A stretch of 6,959 nt of DNA from an uncultured Collinsella sp. (GTDB lineage: Bacteria; Actinomycetota; Coriobacteriia; Coriobacteriales; Coriobacteriaceae). Both the position numbers and the translations under genes were made by a program. Of this stretch, positions 1 through 6,959 are shown piece by piece. The notes below the pieces were generated by a model. It searched no databases, was not told the origin of the DNA, and was given only the letters and a program-made list of their open reading frames with translations. Numbering within the stretch: the first letter of the stretch is position 1; every line of letters starts with the position of its first letter. Where the stretch lies: assembly GCA_902475825.1 (NCBI GenBank), contig CABSBA010000083.1, forward strand, positions 1 through 6,959, read 5' to 3'.

Positions 1-1842
1 GAGCCCCTGCTCGCAAAGGTCGAGAAGCCGAGTCGCTATATCGACCATGAGTGGGGCACGCTCTCCAAGGCCGATGCCGATTACCGCTGCTGCATGATCT
101 ACCCTGACGTGTATGAGGTCGGTCTGCCCAACCAGGGCATCGCCATTCTCTATAACATCCTCAATCAGGCCGAGGGCATTTCCTGCGAGCGCGGCTATGT
201 GCCGTGGCCCGATATGGGCGATGCCATGCGCGAGGCGGGGATTCCGCTGCTGTCGCTCGAGGGCGCGGCGCCTGTGGCCTCGTTCGATATCGTCGGCATG
301 CATGTGCCGCACGAGATGGCCGTCACCAACTTCCTCGAGGCGCTCGACCTCGCCGGCATTCCGCTGCTCGCGGCCGACCGTACCGAGGACGATCCCATCA
401 TCGTCGCCGGTGGTCCCTCGGTCTATAACCCCGAGCCGTATGCGGCCTTCTTCGATGCCATCCTCATTGGCGAGGGTGAGGAGTCGTTGCTCGAGATCTG
501 TCAGCTGCATCGCCGCTTGCGCGACGAAGGCGTCTCGCGCGCTCAGATTGTCGAGCAGCTCGCGACGGTCGCCGGTACCTATGTGCCGTCTCTGTATGAG
601 GTGCGCTATGACGAGCCCTGCTCGCCGCATGGCTACACCGTGCCGCGCGAAGGCAAGGACGTCCCGCAGGTAGTCTATAAGCGCGTCGTTGAGGACTTTG
701 GAGCTACTAATCCGCTGTCGCAGTCGTGCGTGCCCTACGCGCAGCTCGTTCACGACCGCCTGTCGATTGAGATTCTGCGCGGTTGTGCCCGCGGCTGCCG
801 TTTTTGCCAGGCCGGTATGACCTATCGTCCGGTGCGCGAGCGCTCGGCCGACCAGATTGTTTCCTCGGTGATCCAGGGCCTGCAGAAGACTGGCTATGAC
901 GAGGTGTCGCTCACCTCGCTTTCGACCACCGACCACTCCTGCATCCGCGATGTGCTCGGCAGGCTCAACCGCCGCCTGGAGGATACGGGTATTCGCGTAT
1001 CCATTCCCTCGCAGCGCCTGGATTCGTTTGGCGTGGATATGGCCGAGTCGGTCGCCGGCGAAAAGAAGGGCGGCCTGACGTTTGCCCCCGAGGCCGGCAG
1101 CCAGCGCATGCGCGACATCATCAACAAGAATGTGACCGAGGAGGACTTGGACCGTGCGGCCAAGGCTGCCTTCGAGGCCGGTTGGAACCGCATGAAGCTC
1201 TACTTTATGATGGGGCTTCCCGGCGAGCGCGACGAGGATATCGTGGCCATCGCCAACCTGGCCGACCACGTGCTCGAGCTCGGCCGCTCCGTGGTTCCCA
1301 AGGCGCGCCGGGGCTCCATCTCGGTGTCCATCTCGGTGTCGGTGTTTATCCCCAAGGCCGCCACGCCGTTCCAATGGTGCCCGCAGCTCGATTACGACGA
1401 CGTCAAGCGTCGCCAAAAGCTGCTCATCACGAGCGTGCGCAACCGCGCCGTACGCGTGCACTACCACGATGCCGAGACCTCGCTCGTCGAGGCCGCGCTG
1501 TCTCGCGCCGGCCGTGACATGACGCCGGTCATTATCGACGCCTGGCGTGCCGGTTCGCGTTTTGACGCCTGGGTGGAGCATTTTTCGCTCGACAACTGGA
1601 AGTCGGCTGCGGCCAAAAACGGCATCGATCTCAACGAGCTCGTGCACCTGCCCTACGAACTGGACTGGCGCCTGCCCTGGGAGCACGTGAGCCCCGGCTG
1701 CTCGCGCGGCTTCCTCGAGCGCGAATACCGCCGCTCGTTGGAGGGCGTCACGACGCCCGACTGTACCCGTACCTCGTGCACCGGCTGCGGAATCTGCCCC
1801 ACGCTTCATGCCAAGAACGTATTGGTGGGTGATCGCGCATGA
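1..1842 (+). CDS. B12-binding-like radical SAM protein (TIGR03960-type), 5' end outside the window
   Basis: Probably a radical SAM enzyme of unknown substrate. The frame is open from base 1, giving 613 visible residues, and the first 31 (a KPSRYI stretch followed by EWG) look like family sequence, so the ATG at 94 is an internal Met and the true start lies upstream. Visible residues about 32-200 resemble the Rossmann-like cobalamin-binding region of B12-type radical SAM proteins, with GGP at 137-139 and GEGEE at 157-161, but I see no DxHxxG cobalamin motif. The radical SAM cluster motif CxxxCxxC is Cys262, Cys266 and Cys269, preceded by EILRG. A TPFQW motif is at 455-459, and a second cysteine set, Cys588, 593, 596 and 599, closes the protein. 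The stop overlaps the next gene's ATG, implying translational coupling. Family assignment is from remembered motifs; the chemistry is not known. Confidence 0.9.
   Translation, partial: EPLLAKVEKPSRYIDHEWGTLSKADADYRCCMIYPDVYEVGLPNQGIAILYNILNQAEGISCERGYVPWPDMGDAMREAGIPLLSLEGAAPVASFDIVGMHVPHEMAVTNFLEALDLAGIPLLAADRTEDDPIIVAGGPSVYNPEPYAAFFDAILIGEGEESLLEICQLHRRLRDEGVSRAQIVEQLATVAGTYVPSLYEVRYDEPCSPHGYTVPREGKDVPQVVYKRVVEDFGATNPLSQSCVPYAQLVHDRLSIEILRGCARGCRFCQAGMTYRPVRERSADQIVSSVIQGLQKTGYDEVSLTSLSTTDHSCIRDVLGRLNRRLEDTGIRVSIPSQRLDSFGVDMAESVAGEKKGGLTFAPEAGSQRMRDIINKNVTEEDLDRAAKAAFEAGWNRMKLYFMMGLPGERDEDIVAIANLADHVLELGRSVVPKARRGSISVSISVSVFIPKAATPFQWCPQLDYDDVKRRQKLLITSVRNRAVRVHYHDAETSLVEAALSRAGRDMTPVIIDAWRAGSRFDAWVEHFSLDNWKSAAAKNGIDLNELVHLPYELDWRLPWEHVSPGCSRGFLEREYRRSLEGVTTPDCTRTSCTGCGICPTLHAKNVLVGDRA
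1315..1344 (+). repeat. 12-bp tandem duplication inside the radical SAM gene
   Basis: The 12-mer TCCATCTCGGTG occurs twice head to tail (1315-1326 and 1327-1338) and its last six bases occur a third time (1339-1344). It stays in frame and encodes Ser-Ile-Ser-Val twice and then Ser-Val, at visible residues 439-448, just before the FIPK...TPFQW segment. It looks like a replication-slippage duplication that lengthened a beta-strand region. Confidence 0.75.
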
Positions 1843-2651
1843 GTGAGCGCCTGACCGACAACCCCACGCTCTTTAGGCTTCGCGTTCGCCATGGCAAGCG
1901 CGACCGCCTTAAGTACCTGGGCCATCTCGAAGTGATTCATACTATTGAGCGCATCGTGCGTCGCGCGGGGCTGCCCTATGCCGTGACGCAGGGCTTCTCT
2001 CCGCATATGCGTGTGGGCTTTTCGTCGGCGCTGCCGGTGGGAACGTCGTCGACCTGCGAGTGGTATGACCTGTTTATGACCGAGTTCGTTGCTCTCGACG
2101 AGGCCTTTGAGCGCCTGGCCGCAGCGTCTCCGGCCGATCTGGCGCCCATCGAGGCCGCCTACATCGACGTGCGCACGCCGGCGCTCACGGCCCAGCTCAC
2201 GCGCCTGTCGTACCGCATCGACCTGCACCTGGACCCCGAGGCACCCGTGAGCGCCGATGAGGTGCGCGCTGCGATCGACACGTTGCGTGCAGGCCATGGC
2301 ATCGACTACGCACGCGGTAAGAAGGGCAAGCGCCTAGACCTTGACCACACACTGGTGGGCTATGAGCTCACGGCAGGGGAGCGCCCGGACCATCTGGTGC
2401 TCACGCTCGACACCCATGCCGACAACGAGGGGTCCATGCGTCCGGAAATTTTGCTTTCTGCCGCTGATGTTTTGTTGCAGGGCTTGACCCCGGGCGTCGA
2501 TGCACCTATCGTTTCCACCGGTATGCAAGACCTCGTGACCATCTGCTCCTACGATGTCGAGCGTCAGAATCAAGCATGCGAGGACGACGAGGGCCGACTC
2601 GTCAGCCCCATACCTGTGCGAACTTGTGGATTTGCTCCACATACTCGTTGA
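1839..2651 (+). CDS. DUF2344 / TIGR03936-type radical-SAM-associated protein
   Basis: A 270-residue protein of the family found next to, or fused to, the TIGR03960-type radical SAM protein; its function is unknown. The hallmark N-terminal block is clear: FRLRV at 12-16, YLGHLE at 26-31, a basic helix ending in RRAGLPYA at 41-48, then TQGFSPHMRVGF at 50-61 and LPVGTSS at 65-71. The remaining two thirds is less distinctive, and the last 30 or so residues look like a loose tail. No membrane segment or signal peptide is seen. The ATG overlaps the upstream TGA by four bases and is preceded by GGTGATC (1828-1834), which matches the usual 16S 3' end, so the two proteins are probably made in a fixed ratio. 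The gene's stop lies inside the rplU promoter. An RNase G/E gene, often found between this family and rplU in other bacteria, is absent. Confidence 0.88.
   Translation: MSERLTDNPTLFRLRVRHGKRDRLKYLGHLEVIHTIERIVRRAGLPYAVTQGFSPHMRVGFSSALPVGTSSTCEWYDLFMTEFVALDEAFERLAAASPADLAPIEAAYIDVRTPALTAQLTRLSYRIDLHLDPEAPVSADEVRAAIDTLRAGHGIDYARGKKGKRLDLDHTLVGYELTAGERPDHLVLTLDTHADNEGSMRPEILLSAADVLLQGLTPGVDAPIVSTGMQDLVTICSYDVERQNQACEDDEGRLVSPIPVRTCGFAPHTR
2625..2641. repeat. Perfect 6-5-6 inverted repeat upstream of the rplU promoter
   Basis: TGTGGA (2625-2630) and TCCACA (2636-2641) are exact reverse complements separated by TTTGC. The repeat sits within the last codons of the DUF2344 gene, six bases before the -35 box of the rplU promoter. 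No T-run follows, so it is not an intrinsic terminator. It could be an operator or chance. Confidence 0.4.
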
Positions 2652-2676
2652 CGGGGGTATTATCGCCTGCTACTAT
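2648..2676 (+). promoter_or_regulatory. Sigma-70-type promoter for rplU-rpmA, overlapping the upstream stop codon
   Basis: TTGACG (2648-2653, five of six matches to the -35 consensus) is separated by exactly 17 bases from TACTAT (2671-2676, four of six for -10). The -10 is preceded directly by TGC (2668-2670), the extended -10 arrangement. The stop codon of the DUF2344 gene (2649-2651) lies within the -35 box. Transcription would begin near 2682-2684, giving a leader of about 36 bases before the rplU ATG. I see no convincing structured L21 leader in so short a stretch, only a 4-bp TGCA/TGCA pairing. Confidence 0.75.
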
Positions 2677-2718
2677 ATTCGGCTGTTGCACTAACTGATG
2701 CATGAAGGGCAAGTAAAC

Positions 2719-3093
2719 ATGTACGCAATCGTTAACACGGGCGGCAAGCAGTACAAGGTCGCCACCGACGATGTCATCACCGTCGAGAAGATCGAGGGCA
2801 ATGAGGGCGATAAGATCACCCTGCCGGTTATCTTCCTCAACGATGGTAAGAAGATCGTCACCGATCCCGACAAGCTGGCCAAGGCCAAGGTTACCGCTCA
2901 GATCGTTGAGCAGTTCAAGGGCGAGAAGCAGCTGGTCTTCAAGTTCCACAAGCGTAAGCGCTATCGTCGTCTGAAGGGTCACCGTCAGCAGCTCACCAAG
3001 CTGAAGATCGTGAAGGTTCAGGCTACCTCCCGCGCCAAGAAGGCTGTCAAGGCAGAGGCTGAGGCTGTTGCCGAGGCTCCCGTCGCCGAGTAG
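2719..3093 (+). CDS. rplU: 50S ribosomal protein L21 (bL21)
   Basis: Structural protein of the large ribosomal subunit, binding 23S rRNA. The start MYAIVNTGGKQYKV is the classic L21 N-terminus, and the conserved basic block FKFHKRKRYRRLKGHRQ falls at residues 74-90. An in-frame ATG at 2698 would add seven residues (MHEGQVN) foreign to the family. GAAGGG (2704-2709) lies nine bases before the ATG at 2719, so I take 2719 as the start. The product is 124 residues against about 103 usual. The surplus is a C-terminal tail of about 20 residues, first Lys/Arg-bearing (SRAKKAVK) and then Ala/Glu-rich. It is the first gene after the promoter at 2648-2676, followed by rpmA after 33 bases. The L21-L27 pairing is near-universal in bacteria. 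Confidence 0.97.
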   Translation: MYAIVNTGGKQYKVATDDVITVEKIEGNEGDKITLPVIFLNDGKKIVTDPDKLAKAKVTAQIVEQFKGEKQLVFKFHKRKRYRRLKGHRQQLTKLKIVKVQATSRAKKAVKAEAEAVAEAPVAE

Positions 3094-3126
3094 ATTACAC
3101 TCGTAACGAAAGAGTAGGTATACACA

Positions 3127-3384
3127 ATGGCACACAAAAAAGGACTCGGTTCCTCCCGTAATGGCCGTGACTCCCGCGGTCAGCGCCTTGGCACGAAGCG
3201 CTATGCCGGCCAGACGGTAACCACGGGCACGATTCTCGTCCGTCAGCACGGCACGCACATCCACCCGGGTGAGAACGTTGGCCGTGGTAAGGACGACACG
3301 CTGTTCGCGCTGGTCGACGGTACCGTTGAGTTCCACAAGGGTATCAAGCACAGGGTCAGCGTACGCCCGCTCGCGAACGCGTAA
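3127..3384 (+). CDS. rpmA: 50S ribosomal protein L27 (bL27)
   Basis: Large-subunit protein whose N-terminal tail reaches the peptidyl-transferase centre. The 85-residue product starts [16 protein letters not shown] and continues with [12 protein letters not shown], both highly conserved L27 signatures, and its length matches the family. The N-terminus is already the mature form: the roughly nine-residue leader that Prp protease removes in many Firmicutes is missing, and no prp (ysxB) gene lies between rplU and rpmA. The Shine-Dalgarno is moderate (AGTAGG, 3113-3118). It is cotranscribed with rplU, and a strong terminator follows 25 bases after the stop. Confidence 0.97.
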   Translation: MAHKKGLGSSRNGRDSRGQRLGTKRYAGQTVTTGTILVRQHGTHIHPGENVGRGKDDTLFALVDGTVEFHKGIKHRVSVRPLANA

Positions 3385-3400
3385 TTCACCCTTCATAGAG

Positions 3401-3410
3401 CACATATGTG
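3401..3410. repeat. 10-bp perfect palindrome before the rpmA terminator
   Basis: CACATATGTG is its own reverse complement. It lies between the rpmA stop and the terminator, and its last G is the first base of the terminator stem. It could be a small protein-binding site, but a 10-bp palindrome alone may be chance. Confidence 0.3.
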
Positions 3411-3453
3411 GGAGGCACTTGAGTTTTAGGATTCAAGGGTCTCCCTCTTTTTT
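3410..3453 (+). terminator. Intrinsic terminator or attenuator between rpmA and obgE
   Basis: The 5' arm 3410-3423 pairs with 3432-3445 to give a 14-position stem with one A-G mismatch (3417/3438), two G-T pairs (3415/3440 and 3423/3432) and an 8-base loop. GGGAG/CTCCC forms the base. It is followed by TCTTTTTT (3446-3453). This is a typical Rho-independent terminator. The Shine-Dalgarno of obgE begins at 3456, so no promoter can fit between the terminator and the next gene's translation signals. Transcripts reaching obgE must either read through or start upstream of, or inside, the hairpin. Confidence 0.85.
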
Positions 3454-3455
3454 GT

Positions 3456-4966
<1,511 letters not shown>

Positions 4967-4969
4967 GCC

Positions 4970-5647
4970 ATGTCGCTGCGCGGTGGAATCGGTCTGCCCG
5001 AGCTTCCCATAGAGGACGGGCAGGAGTTTAGGCTCGGCATTATGGGTGGTACCTTTGACCCCATCCATTACGGTCACCTGGTGACCGCCGAGCAGGCACG
5101 TGAGTCCCTCGACTTGGACGCCGTGCTCTTTATGCCGGCGGGCTCGCCTGCCTTTAAACTCGACAAACCGGTGACGCCGGCCGAGGACCGTTATGCCATG
5201 ACGGTCCTCGCGACCGCCGCGAACCCGGCCTTTTTGGCAAGCCGCTTCGAGATCGATCGTGCCGGTATCACCTACACAGCCGATACGCTGCGCGCCCTTC
5301 GCGAGTTTTACCCGCCACAGGTGAAGCTTTACTTTATTACGGGTGCCGATGCGATTATCGATATTGTGACCTGGCACAATGCTGATGAGATTGCCGAGCT
5401 GGCAACCTTTATTGCTGCGACGCGTCCCGGCTTTGACATCGATACGGCGCGAGCGCGGATTAAGGAATCGGGACTGCCATTCGACGTTCGCTATATTCAG
5501 ATTCCGGCGCTGGCGATTAGCTCGACCAACATTCGCAAGCGGGTTGCCCGCGGCATGAGCGTGCGCTATCTTACGAGCGAGTCCGTGCTCGGCTATATCC
5601 GTAAACGCGGCCTGTATGCCGATCTTGGGCAAGACGATTTTGATTGA
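4970..5647 (+). CDS. nadD: Nicotinate-nucleotide adenylyltransferase
   Basis: Transfers AMP from ATP to nicotinate mononucleotide, making deamido-NAD in the cytosol (NAD synthesis and salvage). The nucleotidyltransferase signature GGTFDPIHYGHL is at residues 26-37, with GADA in the middle and the second motif ISSTNIRKR from residue 183. The 225 residues exceed the common 190-215 because of about 20 extra residues before the first beta strand (RLGIMGGTF). The ATG at 4970 is chosen because GGAGGG (4954-4959) lies ten bases upstream; the internal ATG at 5042 has no well-spaced site and would start within the motif. The gene begins three bases after obgE stops and is followed by yqeK after 12 bases, the common nadD-yqeK-rsfS arrangement. 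Confidence 0.95.
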   Translation: MSLRGGIGLPELPIEDGQEFRLGIMGGTFDPIHYGHLVTAEQARESLDLDAVLFMPAGSPAFKLDKPVTPAEDRYAMTVLATAANPAFLASRFEIDRAGITYTADTLRALREFYPPQVKLYFITGADAIIDIVTWHNADEIAELATFIAATRPGFDIDTARARIKESGLPFDVRYIQIPALAISSTNIRKRVARGMSVRYLTSESVLGYIRKRGLYADLGQDDFD

Positions 5648-5648
5648 T

Positions 5649-5655
5649 GGGGGAG
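5649..5655 (+). promoter_or_regulatory. Purine-rich ribosome site before the TTG start of yqeK
   Basis: GGGGGAG lies four bases before TTG 5660, rather close but the only good match. The nearby ATG at 5647, overlapping the nadD stop, is out of frame with yqeK, so the TTG is preferred. Confidence 0.6.
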
Positions 5656-5659
5656 AACG

Positions 5660-6268
5660 TTGTCGGTAGAAGATCAGTTTGAGGGCGACGAGCGCGCGCT
5701 CTTGACGCGCATCCACGAGTTGCTCGATGTGCGCATGAAGGATAAGCGTAAGCGCTACGTGCATTCGCTCGGGGTTGCCGAGACTGCGTTGCGCCTAGCC
5801 GAGGTGTACGGTGTCGACCGCTTTGATGCCGCTGCCGCCGGCCTGATCCATGACTGGGACAAGGTGCTCTCCGACGACGAGCTGGTCACGCGCGCTCTGC
5901 ATTATGGCATTAAGATTGCCGGCTCTCCTTCTGCCGCGACGCCGCTTTTGCATGGCCCGGTTGCCGCCTATGAGCTTCCGCAGCTTTTTCCCGAGCTATC
6001 GCCGGCGGTCTTTCAGGCTGTCGACCGTCACACCGTGGGCGCTTGCGACATGACGCCGCTCGATATGGTGGTCTTTGTGGCCGATGCCATCGAACCCAAC
6101 CGCCACGGCGATTATGCCCATGCGCTGCGCAAGATGGTGGGGAAGTCCTCGCTCGACGAGTTGTTCTTCTCCTGTTTTGCGCAGGGTCTGGTCTATGTGA
6201 TCCAGACCGGGCGTTATCTTTATCCCACGGCTATTACGATTTACAACCATTACGCCCAGCTGCGCTAG
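5660..6268 (+). CDS. yqeK: YqeK-type HD-domain symmetrical Ap4A hydrolase
   Basis: Metal-dependent phosphohydrolase of the HD superfamily. YqeK members split diadenosine tetraphosphate into two ADP, removing a stress-linked dinucleotide. The 202 residues contain a complete set of ligands in family order: His35 in RYVHSLGV, His64-Asp65 in GLIHDWDK, His98 in LHGPVAAYEL, His124 in RHTVG and Asp142 in VADAIEPNR. The HD motif reads HDWDK where I recall HDYAK as the usual form. The TTG start is set by the purine-rich site at 5649-5655. The position between nadD and rsfS is the one typical for this family. The assignment is strong from motifs; the Ap4A activity is carried over from characterised relatives. 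Confidence 0.92.
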   Translation: MSVEDQFEGDERALLTRIHELLDVRMKDKRKRYVHSLGVAETALRLAEVYGVDRFDAAAAGLIHDWDKVLSDDELVTRALHYGIKIAGSPSAATPLLHGPVAAYELPQLFPELSPAVFQAVDRHTVGACDMTPLDMVVFVADAIEPNRHGDYAHALRKMVGKSSLDELFFSCFAQGLVYVIQTGRYLYPTAITIYNHYAQLR

Positions 6269-6296
6269 CTCGGGTGCGTCTAGAAAGAGGTATTCC

Positions 6297-6752
6297 ATGG
6301 CCGACGAGACCATGACCGACGAGCAGATTCTTGAAGGTGTGGAGCACAAGAGCTTCGTTGCCACGTCCGATCGCACTGCCGCCTCGCTTTCCGCGAGCGG
6401 TGTCGCCGCCGAGGATGTCGCCCGCGCCGCCGCGCAGGCCGCCTACGACAAGAAGGGCGAGGACGTGCAAGTGCTCGACCTGACCGAGCTTTCCGACGTG
6501 TGCGACTACTTTGTCCTCGCTACCGGCACCAACAACCGTCAGGTTGATTCCATCGTCGACGAGATTGAGGAGAAGGTCGCCGAGGCTTGCGGCGAGCACC
6601 CGTTTTCCATCGAGGGCCGCGAGCAGAAGACCTGGATGCTCATGGACTACGGTTCGGTTGTCGTCCACGTCTTCACTCCTGAGGCGCGCGAGTTCTACCG
6701 TCTCGAAAAGCTCTGGGGCGACGCCCCCCAGCTTCCCCTCGACCTCCTCTAG
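6297..6752 (+). CDS. rsfS: Ribosomal silencing factor RsfS (Iojap family)
   Basis: Binds L14 on the 50S subunit and blocks joining with the 30S when nutrients run low. The core covers residues about 35-145: helix VARAAAQAAYDKKGEDV, then DYFVLATGTNNRQV at 70-83, TWMLMDYGSVVVHVF at 112-126 and the ending EAREFYRLEKLWGDAP at 129-144, all family hallmarks. The 151 residues exceed the usual 105-120 because of about 34 N-terminal residues (polar, acidic at first) with no known motif. The ATG at 6297 is supported by AAAGAGG (6284-6290), six bases upstream; ATG 6312 or GTG at residue 15 are possible but shorten the extension only partly. It ends with two adjacent TAG codons. No clear intrinsic terminator follows in the 22 bases before the converging gene. 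Confidence 0.95.
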   Translation: MADETMTDEQILEGVEHKSFVATSDRTAASLSASGVAAEDVARAAAQAAYDKKGEDVQVLDLTELSDVCDYFVLATGTNNRQVDSIVDEIEEKVAEACGEHPFSIEGREQKTWMLMDYGSVVVHVFTPEAREFYRLEKLWGDAPQLPLDLL

Positions 6753-6774
6753 TAGCTCATTTGAGACGGGGGTT

Positions 6775-6959
6775 TTAGCTAACCTTTACCGTTCGCCGTA
6801 TGCGACCATCCCCAACCAGCTCGGCATCGACGATTTCGACTTCGACGACGCCGTCGCTGGATTGGGCTCCGCGGTCGTCGATTTCGCAGAACAGGGCGGT
6901 CTGGATACCGCCCTGATGGTCGAAGTCGCTCATGCCGACGCCCGCCAGGCGCACATGTA
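6775..6959 (-). CDS. dinB: C-terminal end of a probable Y-family DNA polymerase (DinB/Pol IV-like), partial
   Basis: Read on the minus strand, one frame is open from the window edge to TAA at 6775-6777, giving 60 residues. It opens with VRLAGVGMSDF, which resembles the 'RLLGV' strand near the end of the little-finger domain of DNA polymerase IV. QTALF follows at 6889-6903, resembling the QxxLF beta-clamp-binding peptide that often ends these proteins. About 37 further residues follow the clamp-like motif, an unusual tail rich in Val, Asp and Glu (VVEVEIVDAELVGDG). Third positions are GC-rich over most of the piece, like the neighbours. The catalytic palm lies outside the window, so this rests on two short motifs. 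The gene converges on rsfS with 22 bases between the stops. An alternative is an unrelated protein, since the plus strand is also open here. Confidence 0.55.
   Translation of the reverse strand, partial: HVRLAGVGMSDFDHQGGIQTALFCEIDDRGAQSSDGVVEVEIVDAELVGDGRIRRTVKVS

Noticed and set aside
94..96. ATG as the start of the radical SAM gene
   Set aside because: The frame stays open to base 1 and the 31 residues before this ATG look like conserved family sequence, so the gene is cut by the window edge.
2698..2718. Upstream in-frame ATG for rplU adding seven residues
   Set aside because: L21 proteins begin with MYAIV, and the Shine-Dalgarno GAAGGG lies inside the added stretch, correctly spaced for 2719.
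2682..2718. Structured L21 autoregulatory leader in the rplU 5' untranslated region
   Set aside because: Only about 36 bases are available and the sole pairing found is a 4-bp TGCA/TGCA stem.
2602..3405. A 267-residue minus-strand frame antisense to rplU and rpmA
   Set aside because: Same register effect as the larger antisense frame: rplU and rpmA share a frame and lack codons that would create antisense stops. It covers two certain genes and their promoter.
6753..6781. Possible bidirectional terminator between rsfS and the convergent gene (TAGCT...AGCTA)
   Set aside because: Only five pairs around a 19-base loop plus a tight CTCA/TGAG; there is no solid stem next to the short T-run.
6748..6959. 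Open plus-strand frame after rsfS with protein-like composition
   Set aside because: It has no good start codon or ribosome site near its beginning and is a mirror of the minus-strand frame, which carries polymerase-like motifs and a proper stop.

Overview
The window reads as a GC-rich, low-repeat bacterial housekeeping segment. The gene set and order (a B12-type radical SAM protein, DUF2344 protein, rplU, rpmA, obg, nadD, yqeK, rsfS), the scarcity of TTA/CTA/TCA codons and the use of TTG starts with purine-rich Shine-Dalgarno sites fit a high-GC Gram-positive. My best guess is the Coriobacteriia (Collinsella-like). That placement rests on gene order and style only, not on a search.

Layout. 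Bases 1-2651 hold a two-gene unit of unknown function: a radical SAM protein whose 5' end lies outside the window, overlapped by 4 bases (ATGA) by a DUF2344 / radical-SAM-associated partner. A good extended -10 promoter overlaps the partner's stop codon and drives rplU (L21) and rpmA (L27). A strong intrinsic terminator follows rpmA, and its U-tract ends two bases before the Shine-Dalgarno of obgE. From 3470 to 6752 comes a tight collinear run: obgE (ribosome-assembly GTPase), nadD (NAD synthesis), yqeK (HD-family Ap4A hydrolase) and rsfS (ribosomal silencing factor). The last 185 bases carry, on the opposite strand, the C-terminal end of a gene that looks like a Y-family DNA polymerase (DinB type), converging on rsfS.

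How they work together. Most of the window concerns building and controlling the large ribosomal subunit: L21 and L27 are 50S proteins, Obg helps mature the 50S, and RsfS binds L14 to block subunit joining under starvation. NadD and YqeK add nucleotide metabolism (NAD supply and removal of the stress dinucleotide Ap4A). The radical SAM/DUF2344 pair beside the L21-L27 genes has no established job that I know of and is the best candidate here for undescribed biology.

Other points are smaller. The terminator between rpmA and obgE leaves no room for a separate obg promoter downstream of it. L21, Obg, NadD and RsfS all carry non-core extensions. L27 starts directly in its mature form, with no Prp protease gene beside it. 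No tRNA, rRNA, insertion sequence, CRISPR array or phage gene was seen, and no gene-free stretch exceeds 300 bases.
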